Counted from the first letter of the stretch, positions 35,162 to 47,238 are shown. The stretch: 63,619 nucleotides of DNA from Ophiostoma sp. CBS 140.51 (GCA_029298735.1 JANSLP010000182.1:1-63619); one strand, 5' to 3'. Numbers and translations are program-made. The notes: generated by a model not told the origin, from the sequence alone.

Positions 35162-38100
35162 ATGAGGAGAGCAACATTTTTCAAGTCGTCTGCTCCCTCG
35201 AGCCCGGAGCAGGCCAAACCCAACCGCCAATCCATACGCGGCCGCATCTCGGCACCGATTCCCTTTCCCGACCCGCTCGACGGACCGGTATTGATGTCAA
35301 CCGAGATTTCGGCTGCAGCACCAGCTCCGGCCCCGGCCCCAGCTCAGGAGGTTGTTCTCCCAGAATCAAAACTGCCAATGCCTACCTCGCCACCACCACC
35401 GACCCGAGCTTCTCCACCGCCGCCCGTCGTCAGCGCATTTTCTGAAGACCTGGAGGATTCTGATGCTGAAGAGGAGGCGGTTGACGAAGTCGCTGGAGAG
35501 GATACGACTGCGGAGGTGAAAGTAGGTGGCGAAGAGGAAGTTGGTGCTAAAAATTCGGACGAGAAGGCAGAAGAAGCAACAGAAGCTGGTGACGCAGGTG
35601 ACAATGTTGAGCCTGTAGTTGAGCCTATGGAAGCCAATGCCGTCGAACCAGCCAACGACCATGCTGACCACGAGGCGGAGGAGGAGGAGGCAACAGCCGA
35701 AGCAGAACCACTACCTCCATTGCAGTCTCCGAAAGTCAGATCGCCAGCTGCGTACACGATCGGACACAGACGGATACCAACGGCCGAGCTTTCTCCACGG
35801 CCACAACAGCTTCAGCAGCCACAGCTTCCACTCCCAGAGCCTCCGGCATCCCCACCGTCTCAGAGTCAAGCACGCCTACAATACCAGCTACCACAAGACC
35901 AGTCGAGTCCTTTCAGACAAGCAGGGCAACCCCCTGGTCCCAGCCCTCCACCACTCAGTGTCGGCCCGAGTGCCATATCCAGTGCCCGGGCTAGTGGTAC
36001 TGCAAGTGCTGCCAATTCAGCCGCCTCGCCGGCCTTCCGTCATCGCACGAACCCATCCAGTACACTTCGCTACTCGGGTGCCAGCGGCATGTCGTCTGGT
36101 GGTGCTGGCACGAGCGCGGGCAACACAGTGAGCGGCAGCCCGAAGCGGAAGAAGTCAACACTGCGCGGCGCGTTCAGCAAGCTGTTTAGTCGCCGGAAGA
36201 AGACGGACAGCCAGATTCTGCCGACGATTGCAGCGGACCCAACCCACGATGTTCACGACATGGACGACTCTCATCAGGTGCTGCAGCAACAACAATATCA
36301 ACAGCAGCAGCATCAACAACAGCAACAGGCACCTCAACATCGCAGTGTACGATCTGACCCCGCGGTGCTCGGCCGGGCACGGGACAGCGAGCCGAAGCGT
36401 TCGGCCTCGCTTCCCATTACGGAGTATGACCGTGCGCTGCGATCGCACTCGATCGGCCCCGAAGAGCTTATGGCCATTGAGAGTGCACGCAACTCGTTCC
36501 AAGCCGACCATGGGCCGGTTGGCAATGCCGGTATTGTTGACGCCAGCGGACGTCGCCGTGCTGCAACAGCAACCAACCGTGCCTTCTTCCCACCGCAGAC
36601 TCAGGGCGGACGGCGCCGTTTCAACAACAAGAGCGAGACGTATGCCAACATTCTCAGCGGCAGTGGTTGGACAGGCTTGTCTCCACGGCCGGCCAGTGCA
36701 CAAGGCCGGAAGAGCCAGAATCGTTTGTCCGGATCAGACATTGTCAGTGGTGCAGCCGGTGGTGCTCTTGGTCGCAACTGGGCTGCTTCTGGTGCTGGTG
36801 GCCCTGGCAGTGCTGGCCTTGGTCTGGGCTCTGGTTTCAACTTGTCTGGCGGTGCCGGTGGTGCAGGGCGTAATGGAAGTGGTGCGGCTACTGACCCGAA
36901 TGAGATTGGTCGTGCCATTACCTCCAACGGACGGGACAGTTTGGAGGTCAGCAACGATCTCAGCAGCTGGCGTCGGTCTCGGTCACTGTCCAATCTTCAC
37001 TCCTTGTCCTTTGACCAGAACCAGTCACGGGGTCGCAATGACGAGATTCGGTACTGGCGTGAAAGCTACGACCCGGCCTTCTTGTCACCTCTGTCTTCGA
37101 GCCACGATATGGGCCACGAGCACGATGATGAGGAGGACGGATTGAATGTTCAAAGAGGCAACGCCAATGCGGGTCCCGGCATACATGGCAGCCGCGGTGT
37201 TGATGGAGCTGCCTACCATGGCGGTGAAGACGACTTGACGGGCACCATCTCTCTCCTGCAGAGCCTTCCTGATTCTCCCATTGACTCGCCTATCGAGCAG
37301 GACGATGAGCGCCAGAAGGGCAAGCAGCCCAAGACACCTCCTCAACCTTTCTCGTTTGGCAACCTGTCTAGCCTTGGTGGAGTATCTGGGCCGATGAAGA
37401 TTACGCAGGCGAACAGCAGCATGGACACCCGTATCGGTGGCCTCGAGACGCGCATGCACCGCATGGAGCGTGTGGTCGACCAGCTGTGCCATACGGTGTC
37501 AGGATACAAAGAGCCGTCGGCTGCTGGCCCTGACCAGATTCCGCGGTCTGTGCCCCCCTTCCCCGACGCGTTCAGCGGACAACCGGCCATTCCACCCATT
37601 CCAGCCATCTATCAAACCCAGGCGGCCACGCCGTTTACCGCATCGTCTTCGCGGTACAGCAACAGCCGCCACTCGGCGCACTCTGGCGACTCGTTTGAGT
37701 CGGACCTGCAGCACTCGCACATGTCGTTTGGCGATGGCCAGACGTACATTGGTTCACTGCACCCGCCGTCGAGTTCGGCCACACAGGCGCAGTCCATCAT
37801 GGCCTCAGCTGGTGGTCCTAGCGCGGCCCTGGCACCGGGCAGTGGCAATCACTCGCCTGCCCTGCGTCCGACATCCACATCGACGGTGCGTGGCTCAACG
37901 AGCCTGCCCGCCCTGAATGCGGCCATCGACAACAGCACGGCCGAGCTCTTGGCACAACTCAAGTCGGAGCGCGAGGTTCGACAGACGCTGGAGACACAGG
38001 TCAAGAAACTCAACGAGCGCGTCAATGCTCTGTCGACGACCATGTACGCAATGTTGCGCGACCCAGCAGCTGCGCGACCAAAGAGCAGCCACCACAAGCC

Positions 38101-38440
38101 GTCCTCGGCATTGGGATCGGCACCGAGCACCAACAGTTTGCGGGGCAAGTCGGCATCGGCAGCGGCCTCGGCTGCCGCGGCGGCGACCCAATTAAAGGCG
38201 GAGTCAGTACTCCAAACAGCCAAGGCGCTCGGTCACGGTGTGTCATCGTTCTCGGCGGACGAAGAGGAGACCGAGTCGGAAGGCTTCCAGACGCCCATGG
38301 AAGGCCATTACAACTATGGCGTTAGCGGTGATGAAAACAACGACAGCACCAAAATCGACGACACGAAGCGCAAGAAGAAGGCGGCACGGACGCTGAGTCT
38401 GGGCCAGCTGACCCTCGGCAAAAGCGCCGTGCAGACATAA
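35162..38440 (+). CDS. Large low-complexity protein with two short coiled coils, function unknown
   Basis: Intronless, 1092 aa. N terminus basic, then an acidic Glu/Ala/Val stretch (about 95-190) and a Pro/Gln-rich stretch. A basic cluster at about 327-349 (RKKSTLRGAFSKLFSRRKK) could bind membrane or act as a nuclear signal. A polyglutamine-like run lies at about 374-390. SITEYDRAL-like and SHSIGPEELMAIESARNSF segments near 420-450 look conserved rather than low-complexity. A short coiled coil follows at about 756-779 (TRIGGLETRMHRMERVVDQL) and a second, better one at about 926-966 (LAQLKSEREVRQTLETQVKK). The C terminus is basic. The architecture suggests a cytoskeletal, cortical or signalling scaffold; that is inference. 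No catalytic domain seen. Confidence 0.85.
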   Translation: MRRATFFKSSAPSSPEQAKPNRQSIRGRISAPIPFPDPLDGPVLMSTEISAAAPAPAPAPAQEVVLPESKLPMPTSPPPPTRASPPPPVVSAFSEDLEDSDAEEEAVDEVAGEDTTAEVKVGGEEEVGAKNSDEKAEEATEAGDAGDNVEPVVEPMEANAVEPANDHADHEAEEEEATAEAEPLPPLQSPKVRSPAAYTIGHRRIPTAELSPRPQQLQQPQLPLPEPPASPPSQSQARLQYQLPQDQSSPFRQAGQPPGPSPPPLSVGPSAISSARASGTASAANSAASPAFRHRTNPSSTLRYSGASGMSSGGAGTSAGNTVSGSPKRKKSTLRGAFSKLFSRRKKTDSQILPTIAADPTHDVHDMDDSHQVLQQQQYQQQQHQQQQQAPQHRSVRSDPAVLGRARDSEPKRSASLPITEYDRALRSHSIGPEELMAIESARNSFQADHGPVGNAGIVDASGRRRAATATNRAFFPPQTQGGRRRFNNKSETYANILSGSGWTGLSPRPASAQGRKSQNRLSGSDIVSGAAGGALGRNWAASGAGGPGSAGLGLGSGFNLSGGAGGAGRNGSGAATDPNEIGRAITSNGRDSLEVSNDLSSWRRSRSLSNLHSLSFDQNQSRGRNDEIRYWRESYDPAFLSPLSSSHDMGHEHDDEEDGLNVQRGNANAGPGIHGSRGVDGAAYHGGEDDLTGTISLLQSLPDSPIDSPIEQDDERQKGKQPKTPPQPFSFGNLSSLGGVSGPMKITQANSSMDTRIGGLETRMHRMERVVDQLCHTVSGYKEPSAAGPDQIPRSVPPFPDAFSGQPAIPPIPAIYQTQAATPFTASSSRYSNSRHSAHSGDSFESDLQHSHMSFGDGQTYIGSLHPPSSSATQAQSIMASAGGPSAALAPGSGNHSPALRPTSTSTVRGSTSLPALNAAIDNSTAELLAQLKSEREVRQTLETQVKKLNERVNALSTTMYAMLRDPAAARPKSSHHKPSSALGSAPSTNSLRGKSASAAASAAAAATQLKAESVLQTAKALGHGVSSFSADEEETESEGFQTPMEGHYNYGVSGDENNDSTKIDDTKRKKKAARTLSLGQLTLGKSAVQT

Positions 38441-40045
38441 TGCGAAGATGTTGACGTAACAATGCTAAGTCTGACGATGTTGACTTTCAGTGTTCTTATT
38501 CATGCGTCTGATTTTTGCGCTTCATCCTTGCATTTCTTGCCCACTCACTTTTCAAACTCTCATTGTTTTCTTATTATACCACTCTGTACAACAAACGACT
38601 ACCCTTCCTTTCTTGATGTATTATTTACTTTATCCTTTTGGAAACGAACCATGTTCTCTATCTTTTGCGAACCATCGAGCCTAGCAGCATATTTTCTTTT
38701 AGCTTGTGATATCTATCTTGACATTTATTCATATCAACATTCATTATTTTATCTCGTGCACTCTCTTGTCTTGAATCAGTTTACTTTCTTCTCCCAATAG
38801 TTCCAGAAGCTCGTGTGCTCGCTTCAAAGACCATTGCGTATCCTTCTGGAAGCCTACCCCGTAAATACACAGGCGCATTCGATTATCATATCATTATTAG
38901 CTGCATGATAGGGGAAGCTGCAGCTGTCGTCCCCGCTGGAGAACACATCCAAAAGCTGTCAAAGCTCGCCTAAGGGACCTTCTGTATTCGGCCTAGCGGC
39001 CATGAGGTGCTCCGTTGTGATGGCGCCTGCTGTGCCCGCCGTGTGCCTTCAAAGAAGGCTTCTGCTCCTTCCCGCCTGGGCCTGAATATTGCTGCATATT
39101 GGGGGAGCAAAAACGCCCAGGAGACGGCCTCGCCGAACATTCGAATGTTCTAGTGGCAGGCACATCCCGCTTCTGTTGCATGGTATCGCCAGATAACACG
39201 GGGAAGAAAGAAGAGATAATGTTCTTTTCGTCTGGTGCTGCAAAAGAACAAAAGCTAAAACTGAGCGTCGTCGGTGACCTAATTAAGGGCAGCCTTCTTC
39301 ACTTCCCAGAGCTCTTTCCCGCCAATTGTCCGTTGCCCATTTCGTTTCTCAATTGTCCGATAATACGGGAGTACGGGACCGCTTGATAGCTGCCAGCTCC
39401 TTCTGTACCCCTATCAGCCGCATTTTAGGGGTCTTTTGGGGGGTGGGGGGGGGAGGTTGTCAACTTTTCCCGTAGAGATAAGGTTGGCTGTCACTTCGGC
39501 GAGTTTTTGAAGGGTCTTTTACGTACTCATATTGTGCTGTTGTCGGACTCCTTGTCGTTTGCGTCTCTTGGTTTTCGACAGCTTCTTTGCTGATGAGCTT
39601 CACATACCGTAATAAAGCTTGTCGATCGATCGACTGGTTCATTACTCAACAGCTCTTTCACAGTGCGCACAAGTTAAACAAGGACCCTTTCGTCTTTTTG
39701 GTCCACTAACGAGTTTCCCGGTTGCGACTGCCTTTTGTTTTGCTTCGCCCACAGGCCCAGTAGCTCATTAGCTCAGCCGCAATCAGTTCCAACCTCACTA
39801 AAAACTTAGCAAACCCACCCCGAGGAAGCTCCTACCTTATCGGCGCGCCGTGGCGCCAACTTTTCCTTTGTGTGGTCCACTGGTCCCGCACGGATTTCTC
39901 TTGTCGAGCCTGCCTCTTACAACTTTATCTTTCGCCATCTCTTCCCCCCTTTCAACTCGACAACCTCAACTTCAACCACCCACGATATCCATCGCGACAC
40001 GAACGACACCTTCGACTTTTCCCCCCTTTCGTACCCTCCTTCGCC
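38441..40045. other. Intergenic between the scaffold-like gene and SHR3
   Basis: 1.6 kb. T-rich 3' region up to about 38800; a run of guanines at about 39437-39455 on the plus strand with G-quadruplex potential; C-rich SHR3 leader from about 39850. No gene supported. Confidence 0.55.
39437..39455 (+). other. Guanine run (possible G-quadruplex)
   Basis: A near-continuous stretch of G broken by single T and A, about 600 bp upstream of SHR3. Structure potential only; no direct evidence of folding. Confidence 0.45.
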
Positions 40046-40885
40046 ATGGCCACTCAGTGGATTGACTGGTCCAAGACCACCCGCTCCAAGAACTACCGCG
40101 GCAGCAACTCCTTTGCCACGTTCATGATCATTGGCCGTACGTTTTTCTTTCTGTCCTCGCTTCGCTCGCTTTTTTCTTGTCCTCGATGCGCTCGCAATCT
40201 GTTGCGCGCGCGCACTATTCTCGCAGTCTTTGTCCTCGCTTCGCTCGTCTACTAACATTGTCCAGCCGTCTGTTTCTTCCTCGGCATTCTCTTTGCCTTC
40301 TTCCCTTACGACTTCCCCCTCCTCTGGACTTCGGCCCCCGTCCCGCCCGAGTACTACGACCAGCTCGAAATTCACCTCAAATTCATCCACCAGAGCCCGC
40401 CGTTCATCGCCCGCCTCCTGTCCATGGTCATTAGCGTCGGCTTCATTGGCTTTTTCGTCAAGCTCTTCCGCCCGTCGGAAGCCAACGTGCTCTTCGATGG
40501 TGCTTCCCTGGTGCTGTACCTCATCGGCACCGGCATCTACATTGCCAACATTGTCCAGGGCCTGCGCACCGTCTCGGCCGACGTCTGGGACGACCCCAAC
40601 GCCTTTGAGGCCCACTCGGGCCCCCTGACGGGCGACATTCTGCTGGGCCGCGAGGATTCTTTGAAAGTGCTGTCGGCGTCCAACACGATTCTGGCCCTGG
40701 TCCTGGTCGGCGTTTTGATTCTCCAAGCCGGCCAGTGGTACGCCGAGCGCCGCGAGGCCGACGACTATGAGGACTGGGACCGCAAGGAGGCGCAGTTGAA
40801 GCAGGAGAAGGAGGCGGCTGCTGCCGCTGCCGCTGCCGGTGGTGCTGGTAGCCAGACGAGCCCTCGCGAGAAGAAGAAGCAGTAA
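40046..40885 (+). CDS. shr3: Shr3, ER chaperone for amino acid permeases
   Basis: ER membrane protein of the Shr3/Psh3 family that prevents aggregation of amino acid permeases and helps package them into COPII vesicles. Model: exon 1 at 40046-40136, a 129-nt intron at 40137-40265, exon 2 at 40266-40885; 236 aa. Four hydrophobic helices: about 24-46 (rebuilt across the intron, followed by the family motif FFPYDFPLLW), about 77-98, about 112-133 and about 160-178. The C terminus is a charged cytosolic tail with Ala repeat and Lys-rich end (EKKKQ), as expected for ER retention and COPII contact. The intron is longer than others in the window and contains internal repeats. Confidence 0.94.
40152..40247. 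repeat. Three copies of a 17-bp motif within the SHR3 intron
   Basis: TGTCCTCGCTTCGCTCG lies at 40152-40168 and exactly again at 40231-40247; a third copy with two mismatches lies at 40178-40194. All are inside the 129-nt intron. Confidence 0.85.
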
Positions 40886-41778
40886 ACGAAGAGTGGAAGA
40901 TGACAAATTTGATTGGATGGTGATGGAGACGATGACGAGAGATTGGTCTCGATTTAATGGGCACAAGGAGAAAATTGTTTTTCCCGGGTTTTGCAACACA
41001 TTTGTATATGGCTGTTTTTTTTACTTGAGTTCTTTGCGACTTTAATTTTTGCAATTGGACTTGATTTAATCACCTTGCAAAGTATATTTCTACAACCGTG
41101 ACGCGTATTTAATGCCCGTGTAATGTATATGATCGACGGATAAGTATCGGGAAGACAAAGGACGGACCATAGGCGGCAGGAGCGACGTCTTATACCGGGT
41201 AGACACATATTAATCGCAAAGCTTATTGACAAGTAGATTGATTGTAAGGAGCTGAATAATCAAGGAAAACTAATGGTAACAGACAGTGGCCGTAGTACGT
41301 AAACAACATGCAACATGCTGAAAGACAGTAAGATAGCCCCAAATAGAGATGACGCTGATGAAACAACAAATAATGATAATGAGTGACAATAAAAAAAAGA
41401 TGATGCTTTGGCTAAAACGCTATGCAAAGTGTGGTGTTGCTCTATGCTAAAGAGGGGGTATGTTTGGGCCCTTTCCAAAAACTCCGAGAAGAAATGAGGC
41501 AGTAAAAAAAAGACACAGGTAAAAGATTAAAACAGAAATAAGAACATTAAAGAAGGAGTGTGGTTGAAGACAACAGAAAGTGGTGCTTCCACAAACAAAA
41601 AAGAATATAAAGGAGCGGGTGGGTGAAGGAGAGTAAAGGTTGGGGGAAAAGGATAAGAAATGCTGTGAGCGTGTGTTGATGGGCGGGTCTCTATTTGGTA
41701 TCTTAAGACAGAAAGAAAAGGAAAGAGAGAAAGAGAGTGAATCGTAATGAGTGTGGGTGAAAAGAAAAGAGAGAAGGA
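40886..41778. other. Convergent intergenic region
   Basis: 893 bp between SHR3 and the Cys-rich protein gene stop codons, AT-rich at both ends. From about 41490 to 41770 the plus strand is GA-rich (3' side of the minus-strand gene). No gene seen. Confidence 0.55.
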
Positions 41779-43482
41779 TCACTTCCTCCTTGACGCCGGC
41801 GACGACTGCACGCTGTTGGGCACATACGGCCGCTCCGGGTCCAGGTTGGCCGCCTGCAACAGACTGCTAAATGTTGTCAGTCGGTCGTTGTTGCGGTTGC
41901 GATCTTGTCCAGCGCCGGGGACGGTCAGGCCGCCGTTATTCACGTTTGTGTTGTTTGCGTTGCTGGTCACCGACGCGAGTGCGGCGGTGGCTGCTGCGGC
42001 CCGGCCTGGTGGCAAGAGTGTCCCCGGAGGGCTAATCGTAAAGTTGCCGCCAAACGCAATAATGCTCGGGTCGACACCCACGTTAATCTCCTCCATGCTC
42101 GGCTCGCGTGGGTTGTGTTTGGATGGTTGTGTGCGCGGTCCTGAATTGCGCATGCCCCGGATGGGTGTCACCGACGTGGAGTCACGAGACCGACGAAGCA
42201 CCAGTGGTGGCGGAGAGGGTGATGGTGGCGACGGCAGCTCACGGTCCAGGCGGATGCCCAGTGGTGACGGACTGCCTAGTTTCTGCTGCTGTTGTTGTGG
42301 CCGGTTGTTATTGTAGCCAACAGAGCCAACAGTCGAGCTGGCTGCATCTAAACCGCTGCTGCCAATGCCGCCACCAAAACTACTCGCTGGTGTCACGGGT
42401 CGTGAGTAGTCGCCCGAGGAAGGCAGTTTGCGGATAAAGTCTGTGCGGAAGGCCGTGGCATCGCCCTGAGGCTTGGGCGAGCTGATGGACAGCGGGTTGT
42501 TGATAATGTTGCCAAACGACGACGTCGAGCGGGTCAGCTTGTTGGTGTCCGACATGAAGTTCATCGGGTCCCGCTGCTTCATGCCGCTGCCGAGTCGGCT
42601 GCCTCCACCACCACCACCGATGCCGCCGATACTCTTGCTGCCGTTTTTGCGGAGACGACGGCCGCACAAGAACCAGATGGCGGCACCGACCAACAACAGG
42701 CCCGCCAGGCCACCAATGACACCGCCAACAATGGTCGCAGTCGACGTGTTCTTGGACTTGTCGTCGGCACTGGCCACGGCACTCTCGCTAACATCAGTGC
42801 CTGTCGTGCCTGACGTTCCGGTGCTTGTCGAGGCTGCGGTGGCGACAGTGCTGGTGCCGGTGTACACGGCGACTGTGATGGACGAATCTGCCGTCGTGGT
42901 CATTTGTGCTCCGCCGGCTTGGGCTAATGTCGTTGAGCTCGAGGTCGACGTGGTCTTTGAGGATGTCGTTGACGTCGATTTCGTTGATGTCGTTGTCGGC
43001 ACGTTTTGGAGTGGTGCCGCATTTTGGTTGACCTCCATCACGCAGAGGTTGTTGCCGTTGCAGTTGTAACCAAAGGGGCAGCACGAGCCGCCACATTTTG
43101 TGAGGACACCGTTGAGAGCCGATGTCTTGATGGGTGCCTCTGGGTGTGTCTCGGGGTCCTGTTGAGTAATGTCGCAGGTGATGGGGTTGATAATGGTGCA
43201 GCTCTGGCCTGTCGGGCAGCAAAGAAGCGTTGTGTTGCCGGCGAGCACGTTGCAGACCGAGTCAGATGGACAACAAAAGTCGCCGGGGAGGCTGAAGCCC
43301 GGACATGTTGCGAAGCCGCTGGCGCACTCGGATGTAGCGCGGTCAAAGATGGTGAGTCCAAGATCGTTGACGGGAACGGAGATGTCGATCGGGATAGAGA
43401 GGGCGTTTGCTGTTTGTGTGGTGGCGGTCCAGGAAGCTGCGGCGATGAGCAGCCATGCCGCCCGGAGCGGCAATTTCGTCAT
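41779..43482 (-). CDS. Cys-rich single-pass cell-surface protein (Mid2/Wsc-like architecture)
   Basis: Intronless, 567 aa from the ATG at 43482, chosen because it directly starts a signal peptide (about residues 1-27). The ectodomain carries a Cys cluster at about 53-148 with repeated CCPxGxxC-type elements (FCCPSDSVC, LCCPTGQSC, SCCPFGYNC), then a Ser/Thr-rich stalk (about 160-245) suited to O-mannosylation. One transmembrane helix at about 251-273 (TIVGGVIGGLAGLLLVGAAI), followed by a basic stop-transfer and a long, Ser/Pro/Gly-rich cytosolic tail of about 290 residues. This order resembles yeast wall-stress sensors such as Mid2 and Wsc, but the Cys pattern is neither WSC nor CFEM, so the sensor role is inference. 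Confidence 0.85.
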   Translation of the reverse strand: MTKLPLRAAWLLIAAASWTATTQTANALSIPIDISVPVNDLGLTIFDRATSECASGFATCPGFSLPGDFCCPSDSVCNVLAGNTTLLCCPTGQSCTIINPITCDITQQDPETHPEAPIKTSALNGVLTKCGGSCCPFGYNCNGNNLCVMEVNQNAAPLQNVPTTTSTKSTSTTSSKTTSTSSSTTLAQAGGAQMTTTADSSITVAVYTGTSTVATAASTSTGTSGTTGTDVSESAVASADDKSKNTSTATIVGGVIGGLAGLLLVGAAIWFLCGRRLRKNGSKSIGGIGGGGGGSRLGSGMKQRDPMNFMSDTNKLTRSTSSFGNIINNPLSISSPKPQGDATAFRTDFIRKLPSSGDYSRPVTPASSFGGGIGSSGLDAASSTVGSVGYNNNRPQQQQQKLGSPSPLGIRLDRELPSPPSPSPPPLVLRRSRDSTSVTPIRGMRNSGPRTQPSKHNPREPSMEEINVGVDPSIIAFGGNFTISPPGTLLPPGRAAAATAALASVTSNANNTNVNNGGLTVPGAGQDRNRNNDRLTTFSSLLQAANLDPERPYVPNSVQSSPASRRK

Positions 43483-46400
43483 GGCCGGAGAGGATGCGTC
43501 CCCGCCACGGATCGTTTGTGTTGTTGACGTTTTGTTGTCGTAGAGTCGTTTACTAGAGAATGTATGGTCGTCGTGTTGCACAGCAACTGTCGTTAATCGT
43601 TGTATGTTTCGTTATTTTGTGAGTTGTTGTTTTGTTTCGTTGGTTTGTGGGTGTAAGTGAGTTGGTGATATGCGGGTCAGGATCGACGGGAAAGGCAGAT
43701 CTGGAACAGTTTTGTAAAAGCTGAGAGAGAGAGGAGATAAACAGCGCCAGGCCAGGTGTTGGAGGCCGCTCGAAATATTCAATATGTCGGCAGTCGGGAA
43801 GATATTGAGTCCAGCTTGCAGAAGCGAAGAAAATAATGAAGAAAGAAAGAAAGAAAATGGGAAGCAAAAGGTCCCAAAATAGAAGCAGGCGGCCAGGCGC
43901 CACGAAGAGGTCGGCGGCAACGGGGGCCTCTTCAAATATAAGAAGAAGAGCAGGCGCAGCCAGGCCAGTGATTCATGAACAGGCCAATTTGGGGCGAGTC
44001 GTGGCCTTGAGGTCGGCTGATCGGATCGAAAGATGTATCTGTTTGTCTGTTTGCCTGATTCCTTGCGTCAAGCAAAGAGGATGTACAAGGAAGTGAAGAG
44101 ATAAAGGGAACAGGATGTAAAGAAGGATGAAGAAGTGTGGAAGAGAGAACAAAGGTGGCGGCACGTTTCTCAAGAAAGGCCTGATGGCTTTGATTCCATT
44201 AAAGAAAAAAAGGCGAGAAGAGAAAAAAAGAAGAGAAGAAACAATGGAGAACGAGTGAAAGAGGGAAGAAGAAAGGAAAACGGGGAGCAAGAGAAACAAG
44301 AACAAACGACGATGAACAAAACGGACCAAAAAAGAGTGAACAAACGACTGGCTGGCCTTTGTTCAGATTTGCCCAGGCCACGAAGAAGAGACGGGGCACA
44401 GGAGGCAAACGACGTGATGGGCCCCTGCTCAAGGAGCTTCCCGAGCTCAACTCGGCAAATTTCCGAAGCGAAAATAATTCAGAATAATTCACAAAATACA
44501 TAAAATGTATGGACAAATCGCCGGCGACCAGTGATCTCATCGTGTATTTGCATGTTTGACCAAGTGGCATTTGGAGTGGCATTTGGCTGGGGAGGAGGGG
44601 ACAATAAGGGCTCTGACCACCCGGTGATGGACGGGAAGCAACAGTGCACGCACTCCCAGCACGCACACATCCACACATCTGCACACAAGAAGCACCCAGC
44701 ACTGACATGGTGAAGTAGACAAATTTGCGGGGCCCGGTCTTCCGGTACGAGAAAAACTACAGTAATGGGAGAGTGTGCTCGCTCAGAACAGCAAGGGAAA
44801 GAGCACACAGGTGCAAACAACGTGGAGCAGAAGGGGGAGGGAGGATGCGTCGAAACAGCAGGCTGGAGATAGTCCAGACGAATGGTACCCTCCCACGAGA
44901 GCCAACACGGGCAGTATCGCATCGTGGAGTGAGAAAGACAGGCAGAAGACGGCGAAGAGGACAGGCAAAGACAGGGCAGAGACGGGCAGAGATGAGTAAG
45001 AAGGTACCTTGTCAGGCAAAAGAAAGGGGGAAAGTGACCTTGACTGACCATCCGACTCAGAAAAGACAGGCACTTTCACGACCTTTCACGACCTTCCACT
45101 ACCCTCCGTCACCAGAGCGGAGCGACGTCAGGAGAAAATGGTTGGTTGGTGCGACAGCCAAGGGGCTGCGAGATGTTTCACTGGGGCGCCCATTGCGAGC
45201 TCTGCGAGCGTGGTGAGCGACCCGCCGCCTAGATCTGAGGCACGCACGTTTCGCGAGCGTGCAGGGTCCATTCAAATGAGAGGTCCAGGAGTTTTCGCAG
45301 TCTTTTTGCGTGTGCCTTTGAGAAAGACTTCTTTGTAAATTCTCTTGAAATCTTCTCTATTTTTCTGGCGACATTCCCATATGCAAGCGGTTTGGTCAGG
45401 GCTCGGCGCCTGCAGGGGCTCCTGTCGTGCTGGGAGCCTCCATCTGCAGCTTCAAGATGGAGCGTCGACAGTCGCTGATTGGCCACCGTCACTCGGCACT
45501 TTTTTGTTTGTTCGATCCGTTGGCTGTCAACGCACGACATTGTTTTTCTTCAGGCGCCAGACCAGGGCGGTCGACAGTGGCTCAGTGGCTCAGTGGCTCA
45601 CGAAAGTCTTCTCTCCTTCTTTTCGATTTTTGTTGCCTGCTTTTTCGGCCCTAGCAGATGTTTGGCCAGCAGGATTGCTGCGGTCTTGCCGTTGAGCCAC
45701 GAGGGCAGCGATGACGACAAGCGGCCACGGAACGGCCATGATCCGTCAAGACATTGGCGACCGGGTCTGGTTGCCTCTTTCTTTAGGGCTGGTGCGTGCC
45801 CTCTTGGTATTTTTGGCCTCGATTTCTTGTTCTTCTGTTAGAACTGGCCGTAAACAATGGGCCTTGATGTGAGTGTCTGTTTGTCGATTGTGATTTGTCG
45901 TTTATTCTGGTGCTTGCAGTGTCGTGTACACAAGTCGGGACGCTCTTTGCCCTCCAGCCAAGCCACAATGATTGTCAGTTCGGCATAATCCTGATCCACG
46001 AGATTGCTTGTGTCTTTCTGGGTTTTTTTTCCTGGCCCGGGCAGATCCCCCGATCACCCCAAGAAAGATCAGAGGTAAATAAATATGGAGTCAACCAGAC
46101 CGGCAGAGGAGGAGAGAGGAGTCAAGGAGAGAACGGCGAACATGGTCAAGGTCCAAGACAGTGAGCATGGGCAATGAAAACACGGGAGGGCCAAGAAACT
46201 CAAAAGCGGGAATACGAATTGGACAGACGTGCGTGCTTTCTCCCGAACAGAGTCAGGGGACGCACAAGCCACTCTGCTGTTGGAGCATCGTCGTTTTGAA
46301 ACGCATTCTGGGCCCGCTGGCCGTTGTCGGTTGCTTGCCCGTCGTGGGCCGTCGTGGGGCTTGTGCTCACAATGAGGAGCACAATGAGGAGCCAGCCAGG

Positions 46401-47238
46401 CAGGTAAGGCAGGGTCTCGTCAGAGCATGTCGTAGTTGGAGAGTCATGGTAGTGCGGATGTTGTATTTACAAGTCGAAGAATGAAGAGCAATAGACCGCA
46501 CAAAATGAGTAAAGGGGCACGTCGTCAAGACGCGAGGTCGGCGTGTCGCGGATGAGAGGGGTTAAAGTGGTGAGCAACAAGGAGAGAGGGACAAAAGGGG
46601 GGGACAAGAAAGGAGAGCGAGAAAGGGGACTGGTCAGGACAGAAAAAGACACGAGAGTCTAAAGATAGATAAAAAGTGGCAAGAACAACCGACCATTGGC
46701 GACCAGAAGAGATGGACTCGACATAAAACAGGAAGGCACGATTGGGCAATGAGAGTCTCGTTGTACTGGGAAGGAAAGAGGGAAGGGAAGCACGATGGCG
46801 ATTCGCACAAAACAGACAGTTGCGTAACATGCCAAGAATAGAAGGAGGGGAAGCAGAACAACATCGTGAGAATCACGTGGTTACTTTCTGACATGAAAGT
46901 TAAATACTCGAAACAACTCACCGTGCGAGTTGACTCTAACGTAAGATCGTTCATGATGCGAAGACTGTTGAATGAATTTCGGCGTATTCAAACAATCGGA
47001 CTATCTCAGTGGTGGCATCTACTCACTCGATCGACATCGTGAAAAAAAAAGCCATAAATCCATGTAGAAGTGAGAAGCGCTTGCAATATACATGGACGTA
47101 AAGAATTAAATAGGCATCTACTCCACGATGATATGCATGGCCAGCCCCCAATTTGACCCAGGCATCGAGAATAAGTCTATTCTTGGTTGCATAGCCGCCT
47201 GCAAGAAGCAGCGGGACGAGCCACCAACAGCTTCTGGA

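Noticed and set aside
38462..38800. Hydrophobic 112-codon frame just after the 1092-aa gene
   Set aside because: T-rich 3' UTR gives Phe/Leu codons by chance; no family resemblance.
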